Assembly (NCBI GenBank): GCA_913020495.1
Contig: CAJWBJ010000038.1
Location: forward strand, 1-33,188
From: an uncultured Oleiphilus sp.
Lineage (GTDB): Bacteria; Pseudomonadota; Gammaproteobacteria; Pseudomonadales; Oleiphilaceae
Direction: 5' to 3'
DNA: 33,188 bases
The notes beneath the pieces are model-generated. The model was not told the origin of the DNA. It saw only the letters and a list, made by a program, of their open reading frames with translations, and did not search any database. Shown in pieces: positions 1 through 7,751 of the stretch. Both the position numbers and the translations under genes were made by a program. How positions within the stretch are numbered: the stretch's first letter is position 1; each line of letters opens with the position of its first letter.

Positions 1-12
1 GGAGAGGCCTGT

Positions 13-606
13 ATGAGTGATGACGGGGTTAACACTAGCCGACGTCGATTTTTAATCGGTGCCACCTCAGTAGTTGGAGGTGTGGGAGCAATTGGTGCGG
101 CTGTACCATTTGTTGCGTCTTGGAATCCAAGTGCAAAGGCTAAAGCAGCTGGTGCGCCAGTCAAAGCAAGTATTGGTAAGCTGGAGCCGGGACAGCGAAT
201 GACGGTTGCATGGAGGGGGAAACCTGTTTGGGTTATTCGCCGAACTAAAGAGATGTTAGATAATATTGCAACTTTAACTGATGAATTGCGTGACCCTGAT
301 TCGGCCGCCCCGCAGCAGCCTGAGTATGTTAAGGGTGTTTACCGTTCTTCTCGTAGTGAGTATGCCATTCTTGTGGGTATTTGTACGCACTTGGGTTGTT
401 CTCCCCAGTTTGTACCCGAGGTAAAACCTCAAGAGTTTGATGCTAATTGGGTTGGTGGTTTTTATTGTCCCTGTCATGGTTCACGGTTTGATTTGGCTGG
501 TCGTGTTTTCAAAGGCGTTCCTGCACCGAAAAACCTAGAGGTTCCTCCACACAAGTACATAGATGATTCGACAGTTATTATTGGTGTCGATGAGGAGAAT
601 GCTTAA
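13..606 (+). CDS. petA: Ubiquinol-cytochrome c reductase, Rieske iron-sulfur subunit
   Basis: This is the Rieske [2Fe-2S] subunit of the cytochrome bc1 complex, which passes electrons from ubiquinol to cytochrome c1 on the periplasmic side. The 197-residue protein begins with a twin-arginine type signal anchor (SRRRFLIG at residues 9-16, then a Gly/Ala-rich hydrophobic stretch to about 36). The two cluster-binding boxes are intact: CTHLGC at 124-129 and CPCHGS at 152-157. By family knowledge C124, H126, C152 and H155 hold the cluster, and C129-C154 form the disulfide. A GGAGAG ribosome site lies at 1-6, six bases before the ATG. The stop overlaps the petB start by one base (TAATG), so the two are translationally coupled. 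The promoter lies outside the window. Confidence 0.97.
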   Translation: MSDDGVNTSRRRFLIGATSVVGGVGAIGAAVPFVASWNPSAKAKAAGAPVKASIGKLEPGQRMTVAWRGKPVWVIRRTKEMLDNIATLTDELRDPDSAAPQQPEYVKGVYRSSRSEYAILVGICTHLGCSPQFVPEVKPQEFDANWVGGFYCPCHGSRFDLAGRVFKGVPAPKNLEVPPHKYIDDSTVIIGVDEENA

Positions 607-1817
607 TGCAAAAGCTAATTAAATGGGTTGATGATCGCCTGCCAATAGTCGATGCGTTCGAAAACCATATGAGTAAATATTACGCACCAAAGAACTTTAA
701 TGTTTGGTATATTTTTGGTGTCTTATCTATGTTGGTGTTGGTTAATCAGTTGTTGACCGGTATATGGTTGACGATGAGTTATAACCCTACTTCTGAGGGC
801 GCATTTGCTTCAGTCGAATATATTATGCGTGATGTTGAGTATGGGTGGTTGTTGCGCTATTTGCATTCAACAGGTGCTTCAGCATTCTTTTTGGTTATCT
901 ACCTGCATATGTTTCGAGGGATTATGTATGGGTCGTATCAGAAGCCTAGGGAGCTAATTTGGATCTTCGGTATGACGATCTATCTAGTACTGATGGCAGA
1001 AGGTTTTATGGGGTATTTGCTTCCGTGGGGACAGATGTCTTATTGGGGGGCTCAGGTTATTGTAAATTTATTTGGGGCTATTCCATACATTGGTGATGAT
1101 TTGTCATTGTGGATTCGTGGTGATTATTTGATTTCGGGAGTTACTCTGAACCGCTTCTTCGCATTACATGTTGTGGCATTACCAATTGTTATTTTGGCTC
1201 TTGTAGTTCTGCATATTCTAGCTCTACATACTGTAGGTTCAAATAATCCGGACGGTATCGAGATTAAGCAAAATAAAGATGAAAATGGTATTCCTTTAGA
1301 TGGCATCCCTTTCCATCCTTATTACAGTGTGCATGATATTGTTGGAATCGTCGTATTCTTATTTGTTTTTTGCGGGGTTGTGTTCTTCTTTCCAGAGATG
1401 GGTGGGTATTTTCTTGAGAAACCTAATTTTGAGCCGGCTAACCCATTAAAGACGCCTGATCATATTGCGCCTGTTTGGTACTTTACGCCATTTTACGCAA
1501 TGCTTAGGGCTATTCCTGATGCCTTCTTGGGTGTTGTTGTGATGGGTGGGGCAATAGCGATTCTTTTTGTTCTTCCTTGGCTTGATAGAAGTCCCGTCAA
1601 ATCAATTCGCTACAAAGGTATGTTTAGTAAAATTGCTTTGCTACTTTTGATTGTTTCCTTTGTTATATTAGGTTACTTGGGGGTTGTTGTTGCAACGCCG
1701 GAACGGACATTGTTGGCAAGGATTCTAACTGCGGTCTATTTCGGCTTCTTTATTTTGATGCCTTGGTATTCAAAAATTGAAAAGACTAAGCCGGTACCAA
1801 AGAGGGTGACAGGATAA
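606..1817 (+). CDS. petB: Ubiquinol-cytochrome c reductase, cytochrome b subunit
   Basis: This is the membrane-embedded, two-heme subunit of the bc1 complex and carries both quinone sites. Its 403 residues are the usual bacterial length, with many hydrophobic helices. The heme histidines are visible as pairs H87/H101 and H188/H203. The second pair has 14 intervening residues rather than the 13 of mitochondrial cytochrome b. The Qo-site motif reads PVWY at 289-292 instead of PEWY, a variant I recall from beta- and gammaproteobacteria. The loop GSNNPDG at 211-217 is also typical. The gene is coupled by 1-base overlaps to petA upstream and petC downstream. Confidence 0.98.
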   Translation: MQKLIKWVDDRLPIVDAFENHMSKYYAPKNFNVWYIFGVLSMLVLVNQLLTGIWLTMSYNPTSEGAFASVEYIMRDVEYGWLLRYLHSTGASAFFLVIYLHMFRGIMYGSYQKPRELIWIFGMTIYLVLMAEGFMGYLLPWGQMSYWGAQVIVNLFGAIPYIGDDLSLWIRGDYLISGVTLNRFFALHVVALPIVILALVVLHILALHTVGSNNPDGIEIKQNKDENGIPLDGIPFHPYYSVHDIVGIVVFLFVFCGVVFFFPEMGGYFLEKPNFEPANPLKTPDHIAPVWYFTPFYAMLRAIPDAFLGVVVMGGAIAILFVLPWLDRSPVKSIRYKGMFSKIALLLLIVSFVILGYLGVVVATPERTLLARILTAVYFGFFILMPWYSKIEKTKPVPKRVTG

Positions 1818-2572
1818 TGAAAAATTTATTGATAGTGATTTTCCTTTCAGTGTTCTCTTTAGGGGTGCAGGGTGCTGGTAGTGCTCACCCGATGGATCAT
1901 ATTGATATGGATATTAGGGATAAGGAGTCTTTGCAAAAAGGTTTTGCCTTGTTTTCGAATTATTGTTTTGCTTGTCATTCATTGAAGTACGCGCGTTATG
2001 AGCGGACTGCGGATGATCTGGGAATTCCTCATAATATAATGGAGGAAAATATTCTTTCTGGCGGAGCAAAGATTGGTCAGTTGATGACAAATTCAATGTC
2101 TACAGATCAAGCGAAGGCTTGGTTTGGTAGTTCACCTCCTGATTTAACATTAAGTGCTCGTCTTCGAGGTCCTGATTGGTTATACAATTACTTGCGTGGA
2201 TTTTACGCGGATGCTAAGCGTCCTTACGGGGTTAACAATGTTATCTTTAAGGATGTGGGGATGCCTCATGTTCTGGCTGGCTTGCAAGGTGTTTGCGCTG
2301 AAGCGCCGAGCCTAGGGGTCGAGCCAGTCGTTGACCCATTAAGTGGAAATATTATTAAAAGTAGTGGTTGTTCTGATTATCTGACTGAAGGCTCTTTGTC
2401 TCCGGCTGAATATGATGAAGCCATTTATGACTTGGTTAATTTTCTGACTTATGTGGGTGAGCCTTCAAGGGTGGAAAGTGAAGAGATTGGTCGTTCTGTT
2501 TTAATATTTTTGTTGTTCTTGTTTATTTTTGCTTATTTCTTAAATAAAGAATACTGGCGAGATATTCATTAA
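1817..2572 (+). CDS. petC: Ubiquinol-cytochrome c reductase, cytochrome c1 subunit
   Basis: Cytochrome c1 accepts electrons from the Rieske centre and delivers them to soluble cytochrome c. The 251-residue protein has a cleavable signal peptide (about residues 1-22), a single c-type heme site CFACH at 50-54, and a likely axial Met ligand at M149 in the sequence DVGMPHV. A C-terminal membrane anchor spans about 227-243, followed by a short charged tail. C160 and C185 could form a disulfide; this is inference. Overlap with petB by one base and the terminator just downstream make it the last gene of petABC. Confidence 0.97.
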   Translation: MKNLLIVIFLSVFSLGVQGAGSAHPMDHIDMDIRDKESLQKGFALFSNYCFACHSLKYARYERTADDLGIPHNIMEENILSGGAKIGQLMTNSMSTDQAKAWFGSSPPDLTLSARLRGPDWLYNYLRGFYADAKRPYGVNNVIFKDVGMPHVLAGLQGVCAEAPSLGVEPVVDPLSGNIIKSSGCSDYLTEGSLSPAEYDEAIYDLVNFLTYVGEPSRVESEEIGRSVLIFLLFLFIFAYFLNKEYWRDIH

Positions 2573-2590
2573 AAGTTTGTTTCAGTGTTA

Positions 2591-2629
2591 AAAAGGCTGT
2601 TAACTATAATATGTTAACGGCCTTTTTTT
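2591..2629 (+). terminator. Rho-independent terminator after petC
   Basis: A 14-bp stem pairs 2591-2604 with 2613-2626 around an 8-base loop, with one G-T type pair. The core is GGCTGTTAAC against GTTAACGGCC. A run of seven T follows at 2623-2629. It closes petABC before the separate sspA promoter region. Confidence 0.85.
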
Positions 2630-2671
2630 GTTTTAACTTGCATAATTTATACGCAGGTTTTTTAATTCGTG

Positions 2672-2677
2672 TATAAT
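2672..2677 (+). promoter_or_regulatory. Candidate -10 element of the sspA promoter
   Basis: A perfect TATAAT hexamer sits in the 184-base gap between petC and sspA, downstream of the petC terminator and 79 bases before the sspA ATG. No good -35 hexamer is visible at the usual spacing, so this rests on the -10 match and position only. Confidence 0.4.
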
Positions 2678-2756
2678 TCCGCAAAATTTTAGGGTTAGTA
2701 GGTTTAAAGTTATTTGTACTAGCTTGTGTTTTGTTGATTTAGGGTGAGGTAAGTGT

Positions 2757-3386
2757 ATGGGAGTTGTGGCCAAACGTTCGTCAATGACGTTTTATTCTGA
2801 TGGTAAGAGTCATTACAGTCACAGGGTTAGAATTGTTCTGGCTGAAAAAGGTGTCGCGGTTGATATTGTTGATGTCGACCCGGCTAATAAACCGGCAGAG
2901 CTATCCGATCACAACCCTTATAATGATTTACCTACCTTGGTAGATAGAGATTTAGTTTTATATGAGTCGGATATAATGATGGAATATCTGGATGAGCGTT
3001 TTCCGCACCCTCCTTTGTTGCCAGTATATCCAGTTGCTCGAGCTCAAAGCCGTTTGATGATGTATCGAATTCAGAAAGACTGGAGTCGTTTGGCTGATGC
3101 GATATTAGAAGATCCTGAGTCAAAGCAGGCAGAAGGCTATCGTAAAGAGTTGAAAGAAAGTTTAATTGCCACAGCGCCAATATTTGCTGAAAAACCATTT
3201 TTTATGGATGATGAGTTTACGATTGTTGACTGTTGTGTTTCTGCTTTATTATGGAGATTGCCTGTACTTGGCATTGACTTAAATGTAGCGCAAGCTAAGC
3301 CAGTTTTAAGTTATATGGAACGGGTTTTTGAGCGAGAGTCTTTTAAGGCAAGTTTGTCAGAAGTAGAATTGGAAATGAGACACTAA
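2757..3386 (+). CDS. sspA: Stringent starvation protein A, glutathione S-transferase fold
   Basis: SspA is an RNA polymerase-associated regulator with a glutathione S-transferase fold. In enterics it affects stationary-phase and acid-stress transcription. The 209-residue protein shows the thioredoxin-like N-terminal half ([17 protein letters not shown] at 10-26; [15 protein letters not shown] at 58-72) and the conserved surface triplet P83-H84-P85 known from E. coli SspA. A helical C-terminal domain follows. It lacks the glutathione-binding residues needed for ordinary transferase activity, as is typical for SspA. A GTGAGG ribosome site precedes the ATG. sspB follows after 28 bases, the same pairing as in E. 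coli. Its position after petABC is common in beta- and gammaproteobacteria, from memory. Confidence 0.93.
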   Translation: MGVVAKRSSMTFYSDGKSHYSHRVRIVLAEKGVAVDIVDVDPANKPAELSDHNPYNDLPTLVDRDLVLYESDIMMEYLDERFPHPPLLPVYPVARAQSRLMMYRIQKDWSRLADAILEDPESKQAEGYRKELKESLIATAPIFAEKPFFMDDEFTIVDCCVSALLWRLPVLGIDLNVAQAKPVLSYMERVFERESFKASLSEVELEMRH

Positions 3387-3414
3387 TTTTAACTTAGTAG
3401 GGTGAGGGGCTGGC

Positions 3415-3819
3415 ATGACGCCAAGTAGACCATATCTTGTTCGTGCGCTAAATGACTGGATTCTTGATAACGATATGACTCCTTATGTTGTTGTCGATGC
3501 AGGGCTTCAGGGGGTTAGTGTTCCTGAGGATTATGTTACAAATGGGCAAATTATTCTTAATATGAGCCCAAGTGCTGTAACAGATCTTTTTATTGATGGG
3601 GAGGCTGTTGGGTTTAAAGCTCGGTTTGGCGGTGTTCCTATGGAAGTCTATGTCCCTATCGTTGCTATTATGGCTATTTACGCAAAAGAAAATGGTCAGG
3701 GTATGGTGTTTGGTGCTGAACCAGGTGCGCCAGAGCCACCTAATCCGGATGGTGCTCAGCGTTCTGGAGAGGGGCAATCTCACTTGGCTCACAAGCCGTC
3801 ACTAAAAATTGTAAAATAA
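3415..3819 (+). CDS. sspB: ClpXP adaptor SspB
   Basis: SspB binds ssrA-tagged proteins from stalled ribosomes and delivers them to the ClpXP protease. The 134-residue protein has the compact substrate-binding domain over about residues 1-100 (start PSRPYLVRALNDWI; FKARFGG at 67-73; VPIVAIMAIYAKENGQGM at 80-97). A flexible Pro/Gly/Glu-rich linker follows. The extreme C-terminus, LKIVK, matches the ClpX-binding tail LRVVK of E. coli SspB, so both the cargo and protease ends are intact. The ATG is preceded by GTGAGG. The gene probably shares the sspA transcript and is closed by the hairpin at 3826-3860. Confidence 0.95.
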   Translation: MTPSRPYLVRALNDWILDNDMTPYVVVDAGLQGVSVPEDYVTNGQIILNMSPSAVTDLFIDGEAVGFKARFGGVPMEVYVPIVAIMAIYAKENGQGMVFGAEPGAPEPPNPDGAQRSGEGQSHLAHKPSLKIVK

Positions 3820-3825
3820 CTGAAT

Positions 3826-3860
3826 ATAAAAAGGCTAGATTTTATGATCAGCCTTTTTAT
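3826..3860. terminator. Bidirectional terminator between sspB and diaA
   Basis: A perfect 11-bp inverted repeat (ATAAAAAGGCT at 3826-3836, AGCCTTTTTAT at 3850-3860) encloses a 13-base loop. It has a T run on each strand, so it can stop transcription from sspB on the plus strand and from diaA on the minus strand. It lies exactly between the two convergent stop codons. Confidence 0.85.
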
Positions 3861-3865
3861 AATCT

Positions 3866-4459
3866 TTAATCTGCACTGCCAAATAATTGGTTTTCTATTT
3901 GATGACAAAGGGCGTTAACGGCTAATAGTTGTGACTCCATTGCTCGTGCAACTGAATTGCTATGTAGTAGTATTTCAATATCACCCTCCTGCTTGACTGC
4001 TGAAATTTTACCGTTTTCAAACCCAATCATAGTAATAACATGAACCCCTTTTTCATGGGCAGTTTGGATCGCTTGAACTATGTTGCTGCAATTTCCATCT
4101 GTCGATAAAGCGACTAGTGTGTCGCCTTCATTTCCCATTGCTCTAATTTGTTTTGAGTAAACATGGTGGTAGTTGCCGTCAGTTGCAATGGCTGAGATCG
4201 TTGTGGAATCAATAGATATATTGATCGCTGGTAAACTGGGGCGCTCAAACTCTTGTTGATGCATTAAGCATGTTGTTAGCAGTCCTGCAATGGGGGCTGA
4301 ATAGCCGTTGCCACAAATAATTAGTTTTTTGTCACTAAGTAGGCTTTGACCTATTAAATTGCAGGCATCATTTATCGCTGGTGCTATTTGCTCAATGTTT
4401 GATGCTGCGCTATCAATAGCGTCACACAAATAATTTGAAATTGGAGAAAGTTCATTCAT
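3866..4459 (-). CDS. diaA: SIS-domain protein, DnaA-associating DiaA type
   Basis: This 197-residue protein has a single SIS sugar-isomerase fold and is close to phosphoheptose isomerase GmhA. The fold motifs are visible: CGNGYSAPIAG at 49-59 in place of GNGGSAADAQ, and ALSTDGNCSNI at 117-127. The residues GmhA uses for catalysis appear lost: the His/Glu after the first loop, and the IQE...H segment, which here reads AMESQLLAVNALCH (173-186). That fits DiaA, which in E. coli promotes DnaA assembly at oriC and is encoded next to yraN and lpoA, as here. It is the last gene of the minus-strand operon, 10 bases after yraN. A GmhA-like enzyme cannot be fully excluded. Confidence 0.85.
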   Translation of the reverse strand: MNELSPISNYLCDAIDSAASNIEQIAPAINDACNLIGQSLLSDKKLIICGNGYSAPIAGLLTTCLMHQQEFERPSLPAINISIDSTTISAIATDGNYHHVYSKQIRAMGNEGDTLVALSTDGNCSNIVQAIQTAHEKGVHVITMIGFENGKISAVKQEGDIEILLHSNSVARAMESQLLAVNALCHQIENQLFGSAD

Positions 4460-4469
4460 GGTTTGTTTT

Positions 4470-4829
4470 TTAGCATGTAAATGCAGCTTTGTGCCAGTTT
4501 ATTTCATGTTGAGATGGCTTTAGAGTTGCGGGTGAAATAGCGATGACATCAAAGCGTGAATTAAGGTGCCACCAGTTCTTTTGTGTGAGAAATATTTTTG
4601 CGCTCTTAATTAATTTTTCCTGTTTCATTAGGTTAACACTTTCACTTGCAGATCCATGTGTGGTGCTTTTTCTGTATCGAACCTCTATAAATGTGAGTGT
4701 TTCACCATCTTTCATGATTAAATCAATCTCCCCAAGCCTGGTACGGAAATTCTTTTCAATTAACGTTAGTTTTTGGTTTTGTAAGTATTTCAAAGCCATG
4801 TTTTCATAAGCAAGTCCTTTGCTAAGCAT
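4470..4829 (-). CDS. yraN: UPF0102 family protein YraN, endonuclease-like fold
   Basis: This is a short (119-residue) member of the widespread YraN/UPF0102 family, whose cellular job is not settled. The restriction-endonuclease-like core is recognisable: E9, then GEIDLI at 33-38, then FIEVRYR at 47-53, giving the D36...E49-V-R pattern expected of a metal-dependent nuclease fold. The N-terminal G-x-x-x-E-N-x-A pattern and the KLIKSAK helix also fit the family. It lies 6 bases downstream of lpoA and 10 bases upstream of diaA, so one transcript is likely. Nuclease activity is inference from the fold. Confidence 0.9.
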   Translation of the reverse strand: MLSKGLAYENMALKYLQNQKLTLIEKNFRTRLGEIDLIMKDGETLTFIEVRYRKSTTHGSASESVNLMKQEKLIKSAKIFLTQKNWWHLNSRFDVIAISPATLKPSQHEINWHKAAFTC

Positions 4830-4835
4830 ATTTAA

Positions 4836-6644
4836 CTAGTCCTGTAGTGAGATTGTTTTACCTTTTCTGAATCTGGCCCATTCCATATTTCTAGATATTT
4901 GTCCGGTACTGTTCATTGAAAGGGTGCCAGTTTGCCCATCTATCTGGCTGTCACTGACTTCTTTAAGGATGGTTAGTCGAGGTGCAAGTTTGAATGCGTC
5001 AACTCCTAAAGCATAGAATCGTTTGTGTTTTTGTGAAGATTCGGGGATGTTGTTATGTATTTGGTTTTTAATGTCGATTGTAGAGCTTAGCATCCAAGGC
5101 ATTTCGATGAATTCAATGCCTTCTAAGTCGTTATTATTTTTTTCGGAGTGGACTTGTGAGGTTGAAAAAATCGGGATTGAGTCTGCATAATGGTATGCAA
5201 AAAGAGGGTTGATTTGTTTGGCTGTTTTGGGTCGAGCAATCATAACTATCGCATCAATGTCTTTTCGGCGTCTTGGCTGAAATTCAAATCTGGTGTTGAT
5301 GATCGTGCGTACTTTTTTTGCTCTTTCTTTGCTTGTCTGTGTAGCAAGTAACTTTGCAACGGTTTCAGACAAGGATGCTTGGTCGCTATAAAAGGTACTC
5401 TCGATAAGTGTACCATTTTCATGGTTGAGGTCATTAAAAAATGCATCGTGTAACCGGAATCCCCAATTGCTTTCTGGAGCGATGATACCGATCTTTTCTA
5501 GGCCTTTTTTGCTTAATCGTTGAGCAATTTGTTTGGTTTCTGTCTCTGGCGCTAGCCCAAATTGAAAGAGGTTTGCAATTTCTTGTTCCGCGTTATCAAG
5601 GTAGTTTAAAGCAAGTGTTTTTGTGTTCAAATGCTCTAGTTTGGTGAGCTTGTTTAGAGAGTTTTTATCTAAGGGGCCAATAATTAAAGCGCTTTCAGCT
5701 TCTGTTTGGTTGTATAAGTTTTCAATGTTGTTTAAATGTGTGTCAAAAAACTGAATCTCGATGTCGCGACCTAGTTTGGAGGGCGTGTTAAAATAGCTTG
5801 CCATGAATCCGTCTCGTATTGCTTTCCCTGCTCCGGAAATAGGGCCACTTAAAGGGAGTGCCAGGGTGATTTTTGTTGGTTGGGTCGATGGCAGCTGAAT
5901 CAAAATATCTAGCTCATGAGGAGGGTTGATCGCGGCGGGGTGATTAGGCCAGGACTCATTCCATGTGGTTAGCGCGATATATTGCGCTTCAAGGTTAATT
6001 TGGTTTTGTTTGATTGACTGGGCAAGTGTAAGCCAGCCTTTGACATCAATACTTTCGCCAAAATACTGATATTGGGATAATAATGCTAAATCGGCTTTTC
6101 TCAGTTCTGACCATATGGTTTCATGGTTGTTCAAATACTCATCATTTGAAAATAGCCCTGAATTTTCTATTAGAATAATTGCTGCTTGAATAGGTTTTCC
6201 TGTAAACCTATAGGCTTTAAAAAGTAACTCTGTAAGCTCTGTTTGTTGTTCTATGCTGAATTGATGGAATGCTTTATTGGAAAGTAGGGGGAGCACTTTA
6301 TCAAGTTTTGGAACGCTTTCTTCAAGAAGGCCTAGTTTTAGGGTGAGAAGTAGGTATTGCTGCAAATTTTCGTGGCTCAAGTTTCCAGGATTTACAGTTA
6401 GTAAGGCTGCGTTTGTTTGAGCGGTGAGGTTGTTCTCCCAGTAAAGGAGGGATGCTTGTAAGTAAAGGTCAGATTTTTGTTGTTCATCTTGAGCAGCGAT
6501 TGCTTGAGATATGAGTGTTTCCGGGCTGAGATTGTCTGGCAATATTTGGAAGGGGGCGTTACTGATTTGTTTGGGTACTGGGGTGCTGCATCCTGTAACA
6601 AGAATAGAAAAAATTAATGTTGGTATGAGTATAAAAGCTTTCAT
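4836..6644 (-). CDS. lpoA: Penicillin-binding protein activator LpoA, outer membrane lipoprotein
   Basis: LpoA is an outer membrane lipoprotein that reaches through the periplasm to activate the peptidoglycan synthase PBP1A. The 602-residue protein starts with a lipoprotein signal peptide ending in LVTGC, with lipidated Cys19. Residues about 35-245 are helical and TPR-like. From about 257 (KITLALPLSGPISGAG) it has a periplasmic-binding-protein-like domain of the LppC family. It is shorter than E. coli LpoA (about 678 residues), the difference being mostly linker and N-domain. It heads the minus-strand operon lpoA-yraN-diaA and is divergent from rsmI, the same arrangement as in E. coli. PBP1A is not in the window. 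Confidence 0.92.
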   Translation of the reverse strand: MKAFILIPTLIFSILVTGCSTPVPKQISNAPFQILPDNLSPETLISQAIAAQDEQQKSDLYLQASLLYWENNLTAQTNAALLTVNPGNLSHENLQQYLLLTLKLGLLEESVPKLDKVLPLLSNKAFHQFSIEQQTELTELLFKAYRFTGKPIQAAIILIENSGLFSNDEYLNNHETIWSELRKADLALLSQYQYFGESIDVKGWLTLAQSIKQNQINLEAQYIALTTWNESWPNHPAAINPPHELDILIQLPSTQPTKITLALPLSGPISGAGKAIRDGFMASYFNTPSKLGRDIEIQFFDTHLNNIENLYNQTEAESALIIGPLDKNSLNKLTKLEHLNTKTLALNYLDNAEQEIANLFQFGLAPETETKQIAQRLSKKGLEKIGIIAPESNWGFRLHDAFFNDLNHENGTLIESTFYSDQASLSETVAKLLATQTSKERAKKVRTIINTRFEFQPRRRKDIDAIVMIARPKTAKQINPLFAYHYADSIPIFSTSQVHSEKNNNDLEGIEFIEMPWMLSSTIDIKNQIHNNIPESSQKHKRFYALGVDAFKLAPRLTILKEVSDSQIDGQTGTLSMNSTGQISRNMEWARFRKGKTISLQD

Positions 6645-6790
6645 TTGTATTTCTGTGTTTTAATGTGTTTCGATTCGCCAAATTACTTTTTTAGTAAGCT
6701 AAGGCGTGAATTTCTTTTAGTATACTTGAGTAAAATATTATATATCTTATCGAGTAATAATTTAGTCATTCTATAGTGAGGTTATGTATC
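6645..6790. promoter_or_regulatory. Divergent promoter region between lpoA and rsmI
   Basis: This 146-base AT-rich gap must hold the promoter of the minus-strand lpoA operon and that of rsmI. Several -10-like hexamers are present on both strands around 6719-6745, for example TATACT at 6721 read on the plus strand. No convincing -35/-10 pair could be fixed by eye. The final bases carry the rsmI ribosome site TGAGG at 6777-6781. Confidence 0.45.
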
Positions 6791-7624
6791 TTGGAAAGCG
6801 CGATTTATATTGTAGCGACGCCAATTGGTAATTTATCAGATATTACGCTACGAGCGCTTGATATTTTAGCTAGTGTTGATGTTATTGCAGCGGAAGATAC
6901 ACGGCATACCAGAAAATTGCTAGATCATCATGGCATTTCGACCCAAATGGCATCGCTTCATGAACATAATGAGTCTGAGCGTGCAGCATCCATGCTTAAA
7001 AAGGTTCAAGAGGGTGGTTCCCTTGCTTTAGTTTCAGATGCTGGAACCCCATTGATTTCAGACCCCGGTCATGTGTTGGTTAGCTTGGCTAATGAGCTTG
7101 GGGTCAGAGTTGTGCCAATACCAGGGCCTTCAGCTGTTACATCGGCACTTAGTGTTTGTGGAGTCCCTTGTGGGCGATTTATTTTTGAAGGTTTTTTACC
7201 CGCGAAAAGAAAAGCGAAAACTGATGTATTGCTTACATACGAGAAAGAAAAGAAGGCGGTCATTTTTTATGAATCGCCGCATCGAATTTTAGATACGCTT
7301 GAGTTGATGAATGAAGTTTTTGGGGACCGGGTTATAGCGCTGGCAAGGGAGTTGACGAAGCGTTTTGAAACGGTTCGTCGGGATCGTCTACCTGTAATTC
7401 TGGAATGGGTTCGTGCTGACTTGAATCAGCAGAAAGGTGAATTTGTTTTGGTATTGCATGGCGCTGAGTCAGTAGAACTAAGTGTTTCGGATGAAGAAAA
7501 GAAGAGGTTGTTGAAGCGGTTATTGGTGGAGTTGCCGCCTAAAAAAGCGAGCGCGGTTGTCGCAGATTTTTTGGGGGGAGGGAAGAAAGAAATCTATAAC
7601 TTGGCGTTAGAACTAAAAAACTAA
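6791..7624 (+). CDS. rsmI: 16S rRNA (cytidine1402-2'-O)-methyltransferase RsmI
   Basis: RsmI uses S-adenosylmethionine to methylate the ribose of C1402 in 16S rRNA. Diagnostic segments are IYIVATPIGNLSDIT near the N-terminus, AEDTRHT, SDAGTPLISDPG, PGPSAVTSALSVCG, GFLPAKRK and FYESPHRI. I chose the TTG at 6791 as start: TGAGG at 6777-6781 lies 9 bases before it, and it yields MESAIYIVATPIGN, the family's usual N-terminus (277 residues). The in-frame GTG at 6776 would overlap that ribosome site and add five untypical residues. The ATG at 6784 is out of frame. rsmI divergent from lpoA is a conserved arrangement. Confidence 0.94.
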   Translation: MESAIYIVATPIGNLSDITLRALDILASVDVIAAEDTRHTRKLLDHHGISTQMASLHEHNESERAASMLKKVQEGGSLALVSDAGTPLISDPGHVLVSLANELGVRVVPIPGPSAVTSALSVCGVPCGRFIFEGFLPAKRKAKTDVLLTYEKEKKAVIFYESPHRILDTLELMNEVFGDRVIALARELTKRFETVRRDRLPVILEWVRADLNQQKGEFVLVLHGAESVELSVSDEEKKRLLKRLLVELPPKKASAVVADFLGGGKKEIYNLALELKN

Positions 7625-7751
7625 AGAATTTGAGTTTTGGGGTATGTTTTTTGTTATTTCTATTTTTAAAGTGTGATGTGTAATTTGATGTTTAAGGCTT
7701 AATAGTGCAAAATATCACCAATTTCTAATAAGGATTTACGGAACAACTATT

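Noticed and set aside
3448..3792. 114-residue minus-strand frame opposite sspB
   Set aside because: It is an antisense shadow of SspB, which has convincing family features including its ClpX tail; there is no ribosome site and the composition is poor.
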